IMG/VR virus record: IMGVR_UViG_3300008110_000088
Coordinates: 1-47,993 of that record
Length of the DNA: 47,993 bases
Reading direction: 5' to 3' (one strand)
Origin: a virus
Shown piece after piece: positions 8,704 to 16,873 of this stretch (positions within the stretch are counted from its first letter, which is position 1; each line of letters starts with the position of its first letter). The position numbers were made by a program, and so were the translations under genes. The notes under the pieces are model-generated. The model searched no databases and had not been told where the DNA came from. It saw only the letters and a program-made list of their open reading frames with translations.

Positions 8704-9759
8704 TTATTTTTCTTCTAAGTAGTCGGCAGTAATATCTATATCTTCTTTTACAGGTTGATTAGTTGTTGTTACTTCAAAATAAGAATGTATACGATTATAC
8801 AATTCCATATCATTTCTACTGAATTTTTCTTTTGGCTTATTAAATTCTGGATAATATTTTTTAATCATAAAATCAATTAATGCCGGTACTGTCTTGTATG
8901 GTATACTATTAGCAATGTTGGCTCTTTTGCCCTCACGTGCTAATTTTTGATTAACAAAGTATAAATTTACTCTTTCAGATGGATCAGAAAAATGTATCTT
9001 AGCCTCAGCTTCATCTATCTTTTTAGTTTTTAATGATGTTGCTTCTTTGATTAATTGTAGTATACGAATCTTTTGTTCAGTAGTTGCTTCATGCAATAGT
9101 GGACGTAACTTATGTATGATTGCTTTAGCACTTTCGCTTAGTTGTAGATTCTTATCAAAAACAGGTTTGATTAATCCAGCAGCCTTACCGTACAGATCAG
9201 TTAATATTCTATTTCTTAGTTCTTCATCACCCTTAGCATAGCCTGCTCGTATTGCACTAGCATCACGAATTGGTTTGCCTGCTATGGGAAACTCTGCTAC
9301 ATCAGTGCTTACAACGTATGCATGTTTAGTCATTGGTTCTAATGGACCTTTGACATATTTTTGCAGATAGCTAGGTTGCCCACTCTTAGTTGGTTTAAAT
9401 GTAAATCTAGGATCAGGTGGAATGTTTAACTCCGGTACACCTTCCATATCCTTTTTACTTACACCAAACACCATGATAGTTTGGTCCGGGTCTATACCTG
9501 CTTTGCGAAATCGCTCTGCGTATTCTTCTTTACCGTAGGGATTAGCTACACTGATAATATTCTTTCTAGGAATGCCCAATGCCATAGCCATTTTAGCACG
9601 ATCCTCTGCACTAAATGGGTTCTTTGGTAATTCTTGTTTTTGACTTAATGCAAGGTAGGTATTATTAATACCAAATGTATCTGCTAATTGCTTAAAGCTG
9701 GCAGCATGTCCTTTATGAAAAGGATGAAATCTACCAGGATAAATGGCAATAGTCTGCAT
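8704..9759 (-). CDS. HxGH nucleotidylyltransferase-domain protein
   Basis: The N-terminal 190 residues form a cytidylyltransferase/NMN-adenylyltransferase-like Rossmann domain. It has YPGRFHPFHKGHAASF with the HxGH site at H15-H18, and PIRDASAIRAGY in the place of the usual ISxTxxR motif. Enzymes of this class join a nucleotide to a phosphorylated substrate, as in NAD or CDP-lipid synthesis; the substrate is not clear. Residues 215-351 form an extra charged, helical region without a recognised domain. The ATG overlaps the stop of the upstream small gene (TAATG at 9757-9761). It is the second nucleotidyltransferase-type gene within 4 kb. Confidence 0.75.
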   Translation of the reverse strand: MQTIAIYPGRFHPFHKGHAASFKQLADTFGINNTYLALSQKQELPKNPFSAEDRAKMAMALGIPRKNIISVANPYGKEEYAERFRKAGIDPDQTIMVFGVSKKDMEGVPELNIPPDPRFTFKPTKSGQPSYLQKYVKGPLEPMTKHAYVVSTDVAEFPIAGKPIRDASAIRAGYAKGDEELRNRILTDLYGKAAGLIKPVFDKNLQLSESAKAIIHKLRPLLHEATTEQKIRILQLIKEATSLKTKKIDEAEAKIHFSDPSERVNLYFVNQKLAREGKRANIANSIPYKTVPALIDFMIKKYYPEFNKPKEKFSRNDMELYNRIHSYFEVTTTNQPVKEDIDITADYLEEK

Positions 9760-10115
9760 TAATAACTTACCTTGATATTTTGCACTACACCAGCACTAAA
9801 GTTATTAAGTTTAGCACGTAGCCAAACATAATTTCCTGTGATATTTGTATATCCATTTTCACTTAATGCTACTACAGAATTAGAATAAACTGTAAACCAA
9901 TCACTATCCGTAGCTTCATTAGGCGCGGTTAACAATGTAGCTTGTATGATAATAGTACCAGTTACACCACTTAAACTCCATGTAACTGTCTGCAAATCTG
10001 CGTTGCCTAAATAATAAGCAGCGGCGGGCTGTTTAATGCCCCTAACAACCGGATTAGGAGATCCAGCGTTATATGCTGTTTGCCCCAATAATTGCAATGT
10101 AGTAGATTGTGCCAT
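9759..10115 (-). CDS. Small beta-rich protein, probably virion-associated
   Basis: This 118-residue protein has no recognised family. It is rich in alternating hydrophobic and Thr/Ser residues typical of beta sandwiches (GTIIIQATL, YVWLRAKLNNFSAGVV), with no catalytic motif, signal peptide or membrane segment. It is coupled at both ends, by TAATG with the 55-residue gene upstream and with the nucleotidylyltransferase downstream. Late-promoter control and composition suggest a structural or decoration role, but this is inference. Confidence 0.6.
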   Translation of the reverse strand: MAQSTTLQLLGQTAYNAGSPNPVVRGIKQPAAAYYLGNADLQTVTWSLSGVTGTIIIQATLLTAPNEATDSDWFTVYSNSVVALSENGYTNITGNYVWLRAKLNNFSAGVVQNIKVSY

Positions 10116-10282
10116 TATGGTTTCACAACCTCTACAACTACAGAATCCCCTACTAATTCTTGGGCTACTTGTTCTAGTGCTTGATGAACGTCAGAACCAG
10201 CAATGGGAGAACTATCTCCCTCACTATCCTTAACAATCTTGCTGAATTTGATGACTAATACATCTTCTACAATTTTTGCCAT
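10115..10282 (-). CDS. 55-residue conserved-type small protein
   Basis: The start is an ATG at 10282 preceded by GGAG at about 9 bases, and the stop TAA overlaps the next ATG. The product begins MAKIVEDVLVIKFSKIVKD and ends VVVEVVKP. It is a short alpha/beta acidic protein without a known motif. Coding is supported by the Shine-Dalgarno, the strong late promoter just upstream and the TAATG coupling. Function is unknown. Confidence 0.65.
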   Translation of the reverse strand: MAKIVEDVLVIKFSKIVKDSEGDSSPIAGSDVHQALEQVAQELVGDSVVVEVVKP

Positions 10283-10284
10283 GA

Positions 10285-10311
10285 AAATACTCCATTAATA
10301 GAGTATTTATC
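10285..10311 (-). promoter_or_regulatory. Late promoter inside an RBS-sequestering hairpin
   Basis: GATAAATA followed by C lies at 10311-10304, overlapping the TGA stop of the upstream gene (10312-10310). Eight-base arms AAATACTC (minus strand, 10308-10301) and GAGTATTT (10292-10285) flank an eight-base loop. The downstream arm contains most of the GGAG ribosome-binding site of the 55-residue gene. RNA begun at this promoter would start in the loop and lack the upstream arm. Confidence 0.65.
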
Positions 10312-11011
10312 ATTGTTCTGGGCGTTTCTCTAGTTTAAATCTACTCTTAACCATATCCCCAAACATAATACTAATCAAAGTAGTGATAGAATCATCGTTA
10401 TAATCAATAAAATAATGACTAGAACAATAGGGGCCATACCAGTAATATTGTTTAGATTTACCTAGTAACCAGTTATTTAGTGCATTACTGGGAACAATCA
10501 CAGTTTCAGTATCTTTATATCTATCTATAAATTTATATAAATCATCTTTAAATTTATCATCAACTCTTTTAGATTTTAAATAGATCCTATATTTGTGAGT
10601 GGGTTCTTTAACAAAATACTTAGTACCCTTAGGTACCTCAGTGTCAACTTCGGTATAGTCAAACTCGCAATCAAAATTTTCTACCTGCTTTAAAAAATCT
10701 AAATCATTAGAAAATATAGATGCAATATTACCTTCCATACGTATTGTATGTGTGCGATCTTTACCAATAGGCAAAGAACTTTTCCAATCTAAAAATTTCT
10801 TAATACTTTCTATATTAGCATTTTTCCATCTGGAAGCTCTTTTGTCAATATAAGAGTCAATGTCATTAGCAGATTTTACATACCAGCACATTGTTATACC
10901 CTCACAATAAATCCTAGCCCTATAATTATATTTACCATAATACAGACTACCGCGATTATCAATGTAGCCTACGCCATCATTGCGGATCGGTGTTAATTTT
11001 AATAATCCCAT
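10310..11011 (-). CDS. Conserved-type hypothetical protein (233 aa)
   Basis: The family is not recognised. The protein is rich in Tyr, Lys and Asp, mixed alpha/beta, with no membrane segment. Notable stretches are YNYRARIYCEGITMCWYV near the N-terminus and QYYWYGPYCSSHYFIDY near the C-terminus. The ATG at 11011 lies inside the end of the clpA-like gene (35-base overlap) and is preceded by AGAGG, which supports this start. It is probably co-transcribed with the unfoldase gene. The stop codon overlaps the next late promoter. Confidence 0.65.
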   Translation of the reverse strand: MGLLKLTPIRNDGVGYIDNRGSLYYGKYNYRARIYCEGITMCWYVKSANDIDSYIDKRASRWKNANIESIKKFLDWKSSLPIGKDRTHTIRMEGNIASIFSNDLDFLKQVENFDCEFDYTEVDTEVPKGTKYFVKEPTHKYRIYLKSKRVDDKFKDDLYKFIDRYKDTETVIVPSNALNNWLLGKSKQYYWYGPYCSSHYFIDYNDDSITTLISIMFGDMVKSRFKLEKRPEQ

Positions 11012-13259
11012 CTTCCCCTACCTCTGCTATTAATTTAGGTTGTACATCGAAAACAATTTCATCGTTCTCAATTCGTGTAACAATTACACTATTTTTAATC
11101 TTTTCAAATATGATTTTCTTACTCAACGGTACTCTAATCAATGAATCAATCTTTCGTGCTAATGGTCTAGCACCCATTTTACTATCATATCCCTTTTCAG
11201 CTAGATATTCTACAACAGGTTCACTTAATTGTAGACTAATATCGTGCGTATCTTTTAATGATTTCTTCAAGTCATCGGTAAATTTAATAACGATTTTTTT
11301 GATTGCTAGCATATCTAGTTTACCAAACTTACAAATCAAGTCAATGCGATTCCTGAATTCAGGCTTGAAGAAATCTTTAAGTGCTTTATCATCTTCTCCG
11401 GTACGTTCTTGATTACCAAAGCCTATCTGATTACGCTCACTATCACTTGCTCCCAAGTTACTGGTCATAATAATGATACAGTTTTTAGCATTAACTTCTT
11501 TGCCATTAGTACCAGTGACACGACCATCATCAAGTAATTGCAAGAAGATATTAAAGATATCGGGGTGTGCTTTTTCTACTTCATCAAATAGTAGAATACT
11601 ATGCGGGTTCTTACTTAAGTCATTGATAAGTTTACCACCACCCAAACTACCCTCACCGAATCCTACATATCCAGGGGGTGCGCCCAACAATGCTGACACA
11701 TTGAACTTCTCTGAGTACTCACTCATATCATATTTCAATAATGTCATATCAAGATTCTTGCTTAGTAGTCGAGCCAATTCTGTTTTACCAGTACCAGTTG
11801 GGCCTAAGAATAAGAAACTTGCCATTGGCTTAGTTTGAGTTCCAATACCTGCAAAACTTACATATATACGCTCAAGTACTTTATCTACTGTTTCCTCTTG
11901 TCCGTATAATCTATCTTTGATATTACTCTCCAATGCATGAATTCTGTCATAGTTATCATCTTTGAGTTTATCTGCGGGCACACCAGCAATTCGTTCTACT
12001 TGCTCGTAAATTAATTCTTTAGTAATGTCTGCACCCTTGTTTTCCAATACACGTTGTTTAGCACATGCCGCATCTAACAAATCAATTGACTTGTCTGGAT
12101 TTTTACGGTCATGAATATAACGTGTAGCACTTTCTACTGCGGCAGTAATTGCGTCATCGGTAATGTTTACATTATGAAATTCATTAAGCCTAACACTCAA
12201 TCCAGTTAAGATTTTGATTGTGCTTTCAGTTGATGGTTCATCAATACTAACCCTGTAGAATCTACGCATCAACGCACGATCCTTCTCAAAACTCTCGTAG
12301 TATTCTTCCCACGTTGTGCTAGCAATAACTTTTAGATTACCCTTAGTAATCGCTGGCTTAATCATATTGGCAAAGTCTACTGAGCCGTTACTAGCACTAC
12401 CGGAACCCTTCATGGTATGTGCTTCGTCAATAAACAATATTGCTTTCTTCTTAGCTACCAATGCTTCTAGTACTGCTTTGATTTTTTCTTCAAAATCTCC
12501 CCGATACTTACTACCGGCAAGTAAATTGCCAACTTCAATGCTGTATACTTCATGGTCTAACAAGAACTCGGGAACATTACCATCTGAAATTTGCTGTGCA
12601 AGTCCTTCAGCAATTGCTGTTTTACCTACACCAGGATCACCAACCATCAATACATTTGACTTGAATCGTTTAGCTAGTACATTGATAATGTCATTCAATT
12701 CTGAACTACGACCAATCAATGGGTCTAATTTACCAGTACGTGCTAATTCGCTTAGATTGATAGTGTACTCATCCAAGATTTCGTTAGCTTGGCTATCAGT
12801 CAATTTAGCTGGTGTGTCGCTATTTTTATAATGTTTCTGCCAATATGGTACAAACTCATTTTTAGTCAAACCATATTTTAACAAGAAATAATGTGCATGG
12901 CTATTTGTTTCTGCACTGATACTTAGATACAAGTCAATAGTAGTTACAACTTTTCTTCCTGTAAATAGTACCTGAGTGATACTACGATTCATTACACGTT
13001 CTAATGCATTAGTTTTGCGTGGTTGAATCTCTATCCCTGTAATGTTTTTCTGTTCAATTGCTCGTAGATTATCAACATAGTTGACTAGTTCTTTGGTCAT
13101 TGTTTCAGTATCAACACCATAATTATCTAAACACTTTTTAAATGGTGCATGAGTTACTAATGATAGTAATAGATGTTCTATTGTGCAATATTCATGGCTA
13201 CGTGCTTTAGCCAAATTAACGGCTTGTTCAATGATAACCTCAATTTCAGGACTGTTCAT
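10977..13259 (-). CDS. clpA: ClpA-type AAA+ protein unfoldase
   Basis: This 760-residue protein is colinear with bacterial ClpA, which is about 758 residues. It has an N-domain with AKARSHEYCTIEHLLLSL. The first AAA+ module has Walker A GDPGVGKT (207-214) and Walker B ILFIDEAH (274-281). The second has GPTGTGKT (486-493) and LLFDEVEKAH (556-565). Arginine-finger candidates lie in MRRF and EFRNR. The ClpB middle coiled-coil is absent. In D2 an IGF tripeptide (612-614) occupies the position of the ClpP-docking IGL/IGF loop. So it likely feeds host ClpP rather than acting as a disaggregase. Shine-Dalgarno AAAGGA precedes the ATG. A dnaJ gene lies immediately upstream in the same transcript. Confidence 0.93.
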   Translation of the reverse strand: MNSPEIEVIIEQAVNLAKARSHEYCTIEHLLLSLVTHAPFKKCLDNYGVDTETMTKELVNYVDNLRAIEQKNITGIEIQPRKTNALERVMNRSITQVLFTGRKVVTTIDLYLSISAETNSHAHYFLLKYGLTKNEFVPYWQKHYKNSDTPAKLTDSQANEILDEYTINLSELARTGKLDPLIGRSSELNDIINVLAKRFKSNVLMVGDPGVGKTAIAEGLAQQISDGNVPEFLLDHEVYSIEVGNLLAGSKYRGDFEEKIKAVLEALVAKKKAILFIDEAHTMKGSGSASNGSVDFANMIKPAITKGNLKVIASTTWEEYYESFEKDRALMRRFYRVSIDEPSTESTIKILTGLSVRLNEFHNVNITDDAITAAVESATRYIHDRKNPDKSIDLLDAACAKQRVLENKGADITKELIYEQVERIAGVPADKLKDDNYDRIHALESNIKDRLYGQEETVDKVLERIYVSFAGIGTQTKPMASFLFLGPTGTGKTELARLLSKNLDMTLLKYDMSEYSEKFNVSALLGAPPGYVGFGEGSLGGGKLINDLSKNPHSILLFDEVEKAHPDIFNIFLQLLDDGRVTGTNGKEVNAKNCIIIMTSNLGASDSERNQIGFGNQERTGEDDKALKDFFKPEFRNRIDLICKFGKLDMLAIKKIVIKFTDDLKKSLKDTHDISLQLSEPVVEYLAEKGYDSKMGARPLARKIDSLIRVPLSKKIIFEKIKNSVIVTRIENDEIVFDVQPKLIAEVGEDGIIKINTDPQ

Positions 13260-13277
13260 ATTGTTTCCTTTTAATGG

Positions 13278-13285
13278 TATTTACT
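13278..13285 (-). promoter_or_regulatory. Weak late-promoter-like octamer before clpA
   Basis: AGTAAATA followed by C on the minus strand (13285-13278) contains the TAA stop of dnaJ. It ends 18 bases before the clpA ATG. The first two bases differ from the best sites in this window. Confidence 0.35.
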
Positions 13286-14075
13286 TGCGTTTATATTGCA
13301 AAATGCTGTCAGTTATACGACTGTCTATTGTATCAGGGATAAAGGGTTTAAGCAAGATGTATTGGTCACCAAATGATCCATTGAATGGTAACCCTTCTTT
13401 AGCCAAACGTAATTTGCTTCCGGGCTGTGATTTTTCTGGGACAGTAACATCTAATAGTCTACCCGAAACAGTATGAAACTTAAATGAAGAACCGACAATC
13501 AAATCAAAGATATCAATTTCATGTACTGAATATAGATGCGGACCTTCTCTTTCAAATCTGTTATGAGGCATTACTCTAAATTCTACTAGAAGAATTCCAT
13601 CTTTAATAAGATTATCATAGCGCATTGTTGCACCATCGTCTACCCCTACGGGTATCTGAATCTTAATGATTTCGGGTCCTTGCGGAGAGTTGAATTGTAA
13701 TACTTGCTCACCGCCGGTATATACTTGTTCCAATGTAACTTGAACTGTGGTTCTATAGTTTGGTCTCATGTTTCTATGTTGTTGGCCAAACATCTGACCA
13801 AAGATATCGTTCATATTGAAACCATTCATATGAAACTGAAATCCTCCGGGGAATCCTCCAGGCATACCACCTCCGGGCCCAAAAGGATTTGGATTATCAT
13901 ATTGTTGTTTTTTTCCAGGGTCGCTTAGTGTTTCATAAGCCTGCTGAATCTTTTGAAATTCGGCAGTATCTCCACCTTTGTCAGGATGGTGAATGCCTGC
14001 CATTCGTCTGTATGCTTTTTTAATATCGTCTGTTGTGGCGTTTTTAGCAACGCCCAGTGTTGAGTAGTGGTCCAT
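13281..14075 (-). CDS. dnaJ: DnaJ-type co-chaperone without zinc finger
   Basis: The J domain is at residues 3-68, with the essential HPD at 30-32. A Gly/Phe-rich linker (about 72-105, GGGMPGGFPGGFQF) follows. Then come two DnaJ C-terminal beta-domains (about 108-250, including TTVQVTLEQVYTGGEQVLQF and VPEKSQPGSKLRLAKEGLP). The CxxCxGxG zinc domain is absent, so it resembles CbpA/type II Hsp40. It would deliver substrates to host DnaK. The ATG has no Shine-Dalgarno. A sigma70-type -10 box ends 7 bases upstream, predicting a nearly leaderless mRNA. It is upstream of clpA and likely co-transcribed with it. Confidence 0.93.
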   Translation of the reverse strand: MDHYSTLGVAKNATTDDIKKAYRRMAGIHHPDKGGDTAEFQKIQQAYETLSDPGKKQQYDNPNPFGPGGGMPGGFPGGFQFHMNGFNMNDIFGQMFGQQHRNMRPNYRTTVQVTLEQVYTGGEQVLQFNSPQGPEIIKIQIPVGVDDGATMRYDNLIKDGILLVEFRVMPHNRFEREGPHLYSVHEIDIFDLIVGSSFKFHTVSGRLLDVTVPEKSQPGSKLRLAKEGLPFNGSFGDQYILLKPFIPDTIDSRITDSILQYKRK

Positions 14076-14119
14076 AATATTGATTATAGCACGTTAAATG
14101 TGCTAAGTCAATATTTATG
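14076..14119 (-). promoter_or_regulatory. Overlapping sigma70 and late promoters in a nested hairpin
   Basis: On the minus strand TTGACT (14111-14106), a 17-base spacer and TATAAT (14088-14083) form a sigma70-type promoter. CATAAATA (14119-14112) is a late octamer containing the TAA stop of the holin gene. An outer 8-base inverted repeat (14076-14083 with 14108-14115) encloses an inner 6-base repeat TAGCAC / GTGCTA (14087-14092 with 14100-14105). The outer downstream arm abuts the dnaJ ATG. Confidence 0.75.
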
Positions 14120-14759
14120 AAGCTACTCCGGCTACTTTTTCTTTTGTACGACCGTATGCGGCAATACCTAGAACTGCACCCATTGCAATATGGTACAAAC
14201 CAGCGCCTTGCAATGTTAATGGTTGCCATTGACTTGTAACTTGACCCTTACTCAGTGCTTGTAATAAACTCCATAGAACAGGGAATAGAACAAAGTCACA
14301 AGTGCATGTCAACATATATATCCAACCCATCATTGGACGCATTTTCTTATTGATCCAATCTGTAGAACCCTGGTCTAATGCTACAGTAGATTGTCCACCT
14401 TCACTCATTGCTCCGCCACCGCTTTTTAGTGACTCAGCTTGATTTTGTGTTACTTGTACTGATCCTGCCATATTTCCTCCTGCTTGTTGTCCTGTGCTAA
14501 CTGCACTGCTACCCCCGAATCCGATAGAGGCCGGTGGTACTGCACCAAAACCTGGGCTGGTGGTACCGAATCCTGTTGACGCAGGCGCGCCAAATGTTGA
14601 AGCGCTGGTTGTTGTGCTGGCTGTTGCATTGGTTTCTCCGAATGAACTACCCTGAGGGAATTGATTTATATTAGGATCAGTTACTAATGCATCATGGTGT
14701 TCATCATCGGTTGCAATAGGAACTTCTTGTCCTGCTTTTTTTGCTAGTAACGTAGCCAT
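14115..14759 (-). CDS. Holin-like membrane protein with FG-rich N-terminal region
   Basis: The C-terminal third fits phage holins of the small multi-TM type. W135-x-NKKMRPMMGW begins a hydrophobic segment at about 142-168, and PLTLQGAGLYHIAMGAVLG begins a second at about 182-203. The protein ends in a charged TKEK tail. Holins form the inner-membrane lesion that lets endolysin out. Residues 33-100 are unusual, a low-complexity Ser/Thr/Gly/Ala region with several FG pairs (SSFG, STFG, TGFG, PGFG, IGFGG). The whole protein is 214 residues, long for a holin. The endolysin is about 9 kb away. The holin call is inferred from the motif layout. Confidence 0.6.
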   Translation of the reverse strand: MATLLAKKAGQEVPIATDDEHHDALVTDPNINQFPQGSSFGETNATASTTTSASTFGAPASTGFGTTSPGFGAVPPASIGFGGSSAVSTGQQAGGNMAGSVQVTQNQAESLKSGGGAMSEGGQSTVALDQGSTDWINKKMRPMMGWIYMLTCTCDFVLFPVLWSLLQALSKGQVTSQWQPLTLQGAGLYHIAMGAVLGIAAYGRTKEKVAGVAS

Positions 14760-14760
14760 A

Positions 14761-15300
14761 TTATAATCCTGCCTTTGCTATAAAATCTTTTAATATACTA
14801 TCTGGCTGACTATAAATCTTTTTCTGATTCATACCAGATAAATTACGCATCTCATTTAAATCTGTTTCTTTTGTTTTACGATATTCATGTGGACTCAATA
14901 TCATAACAGATTTCAACTGTGAAGCATCACAATCATATTGATTATCTTCGTAATTGACTGTCCATTCTTTTAATGGCAAATCAGTTAATGTTGCCATATC
15001 ATCAATTAATTCACAAATTCTTTCAGGTACAGATGTTCTTCTGTCCATTTCTACGAATACTAGATATTTGCCGGAACTTATTTCACCGTCACTTACTTGT
15101 GAATCCAATACCCAATCATATCCTCTTTCAAACCAATCAACTAAATCTTCTCCAACTTGACGACCTTTAACAGTAAATGCTAATGTAACAATTTCGTCAT
15201 CATCGCCCATTTTAGCGGCATATTCATCAACTGTTATTTCTGGTACTATCTGATCTACTAAATCATGGTAATCAAAACCTTCATTAAGAATCTTAGACAT
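14761..15300 (-). CDS. Hypothetical phage protein (179 aa)
   Basis: This is an acidic soluble protein without a family I can name. It has a GEDLVDWFERGYDWVLDSQV segment followed by GEISSGKYLVFVEMDRR, and a Cys/Asp/Tyr-rich stretch near residue 125. The ATG shares bases with the stop of the upstream gene (TAATG), and the stop lies one base from the holin ATG, so the three are co-translated. A virion-assembly role is possible, but I see no motif to prove it. Confidence 0.65.
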   Translation of the reverse strand: MSKILNEGFDYHDLVDQIVPEITVDEYAAKMGDDDEIVTLAFTVKGRQVGEDLVDWFERGYDWVLDSQVSDGEISSGKYLVFVEMDRRTSVPERICELIDDMATLTDLPLKEWTVNYEDNQYDCDASQLKSVMILSPHEYRKTKETDLNEMRNLSGMNQKKIYSQPDSILKDFIAKAGL

Positions 15301-15923
15301 TACATGCCTCCCATTGCCGGTGCTTGTCCGGGTGCTGGAGGTAATCCTCCCATAGCGCCCAGATCTGGGCCGGCCCCTTGAGTTTGACTATCTTCAGTTT
15401 CACTACCTTCAGTATCTAAATCATTTTCGTATGCTGAATCTAATTCATCCAAGTCAATGTTTTGACCAGCTAAATCAATACTTCCCTCACGAATGTCATT
15501 CATCAAGTCTTTTGGCATTTCAATGCGGATAAGCCAAATTTCACGTTCTATCATCTTAGGATAATGAGTTCCGGGCTTAAAGTCACTTGGATTTTTAATT
15601 TCAATAGGAACTTTGATTTTTGTCTTTTTGAATTTGATGTTGCACCCTACAGATAACAATCTTTTAGCACCCCTTGGATCGGGCATAAGTTTTAGTGGAT
15701 ACATAAAGGTACAATCAACACTATACCTTTTAACATTAGGACCAGAAACTACTTCACCTAATTCCCAATTACGGTATGCATATAGATCGCTTTCATCCAA
15801 AACTCGTTCAAAATCAAGCAAGGTGCTCATTGATCCATCACTAGTGTAGATGCCCTTAATGGTACTGACGATACTCTCAAAATTGATATCGTCAAAGAAT
15901 TCGTCTGCTTTTAATTTGCTCAT
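15300..15923 (-). CDS. Hypothetical phage protein with Gly/Pro/Ala-rich tail (207 aa)
   Basis: Residues 1-150 are globular, with MYPLKLMPDPRGAKRLL and a Lys-rich beta segment. About 150-185 is strongly acidic. The last 25 residues are low complexity (GAMGGLPPAPGQAPAMGGM). I choose the ATG at 15923. A GTG further upstream would place a late promoter inside the gene. No Shine-Dalgarno is seen, and GATAAATA ends exactly 5 bases before the ATG, so the late RNA may start at the A of ATG. It is coupled to the next gene by TAATG. Function is not recognised. Confidence 0.7.
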   Translation of the reverse strand: MSKLKADEFFDDINFESIVSTIKGIYTSDGSMSTLLDFERVLDESDLYAYRNWELGEVVSGPNVKRYSVDCTFMYPLKLMPDPRGAKRLLSVGCNIKFKKTKIKVPIEIKNPSDFKPGTHYPKMIEREIWLIRIEMPKDLMNDIREGSIDLAGQNIDLDELDSAYENDLDTEGSETEDSQTQGAGPDLGAMGGLPPAPGQAPAMGGM

Positions 15924-15928
15924 AGTTG

Positions 15929-15936
15929 TATTTATC
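15929..15936 (-). promoter_or_regulatory. Late promoter placed for a leaderless mRNA
   Basis: GATAAATA followed by C, minus strand, 5 bases before the ATG at 15923. If T4 late geometry holds (octamer about -13 to -6), transcription starts at the ATG. Confidence 0.6.
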
Positions 15937-15983
15937 ACATAATGCTATTTGTGTAAGCATTTAAATTTTTAAGATTAGCCTAA

Positions 15984-15991
15984 TATTTATC
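15984..15991 (-). promoter_or_regulatory. Second, distal late promoter
   Basis: GATAAATA on the minus strand about 60 bases before the ATG at 15923. RNA from here would have a leader of about 55 bases without an evident ribosome-binding site. It lies in the 167-base divergent gap before phoH, in which I found no clear plus-strand promoter. Confidence 0.45.
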
Positions 15992-16090
15992 AAAAAACTT
16001 TCAGTAAAGACTATCATACTATGACGCTGGCCAATGCCTTTAAATAACATTGAGTTTTATGAGAACTCATGCTCTACAAAGGAGAATATT

Positions 16091-16873
16091 TTGAGCAAAA
16101 GAAAGACAGGCGCTTTACGCAATCAGGAACAAGACACAAGATACTCACACAGCAAAAAACACGATTCACACACATTTTATGTAAAGGAAAATAAAACAAT
16201 CAACTTCGACCAAAGTCGTATTAAATTGGACAAAAGACCAATTCAATTAATACCAAAATCAGTTAATCAAGAAAAATACATACTCGCACTACTTGACCAA
16301 AATACAGATATTGTTGTGGTTGGTGGTCCAGCGGGTACAGGTAAAACTTATCTAGCAATGCTGGCTGCTATCAAAGCACTAAAAGCAGGAGAGGTTGACC
16401 GTATTATTCTTACAAGACCAGCTGTAGGTGTTGAAGATGAAAAACATGGATTCTTGCCCGGCGATCTAAATCAAAAAATGGAGCCGTGGACTAGACCTTT
16501 GTTAGATGTTTTACGTGAGTATTATACGGTAAGGGAAATCGCCCACATGCTAGAAGAACAGATAGTCGAAATTGCACCCCTAGCATTCTGTCGAGGTCGA
16601 AACTTTAAAAATAGCTATATCGTATTGGATGAAGCGCAAAATGCAACACCTGGTCAACTCAAGATGATTATGACTAGAATCGGCGTTGGTAGTAAGATTG
16701 TAATTACTGGCGACATTGAACAAGCCGATAGAAAAACAGCCGACAATGGGCTACTAGACTTACAAAATCGATTGAGAAAGGGGGTGATACCAGGGTTGCA
16801 GATATGTCAATTTGAACTAAAAGATGTTCAACGACACAAAATAATAGAGCATGTACTAAACTTGTACAGTTAA
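16091..16873 (+). CDS. phoH: PhoH-like P-loop ATPase
   Basis: Walker A is GPAGTGKT (79-86, counting from the chosen start). ILTRPAVGVEDEKHGFLPGD follows, and Walker B is VLDEAQN (178-184). KIVITGDIEQAD is also typical of the PhoH family, which is an ATPase, and sometimes a helicase/RNase partner, of uncertain role in phages. I choose TTG at 16091 because AAAGGAG lies 6 bases upstream. The in-frame ATG at 16034 would add 19 residues but has no Shine-Dalgarno. The first 45 residues are charged and probably disordered. The gene is plus-strand between two minus-strand operons and ends at a bidirectional terminator. Confidence 0.92.
   Translation: MSKRKTGALRNQEQDTRYSHSKKHDSHTFYVKENKTINFDQSRIKLDKRPIQLIPKSVNQEKYILALLDQNTDIVVVGGPAGTGKTYLAMLAAIKALKAGEVDRIILTRPAVGVEDEKHGFLPGDLNQKMEPWTRPLLDVLREYYTVREIAHMLEEQIVEIAPLAFCRGRNFKNSYIVLDEAQNATPGQLKMIMTRIGVGSKIVITGDIEQADRKTADNGLLDLQNRLRKGVIPGLQICQFELKDVQRHKIIEHVLNLYS

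Noticed and set aside
10990-12831. Plus-strand frames opposite clpA (up to 171 codons)
   Set aside because: They mirror a clear AAA+ coding strand and show no start signals.
15924-15938. GTG start five codons upstream for the 15300-15923 gene
   Set aside because: Those codons are the late promoter octamer itself, and no ribosome site precedes the GTG.
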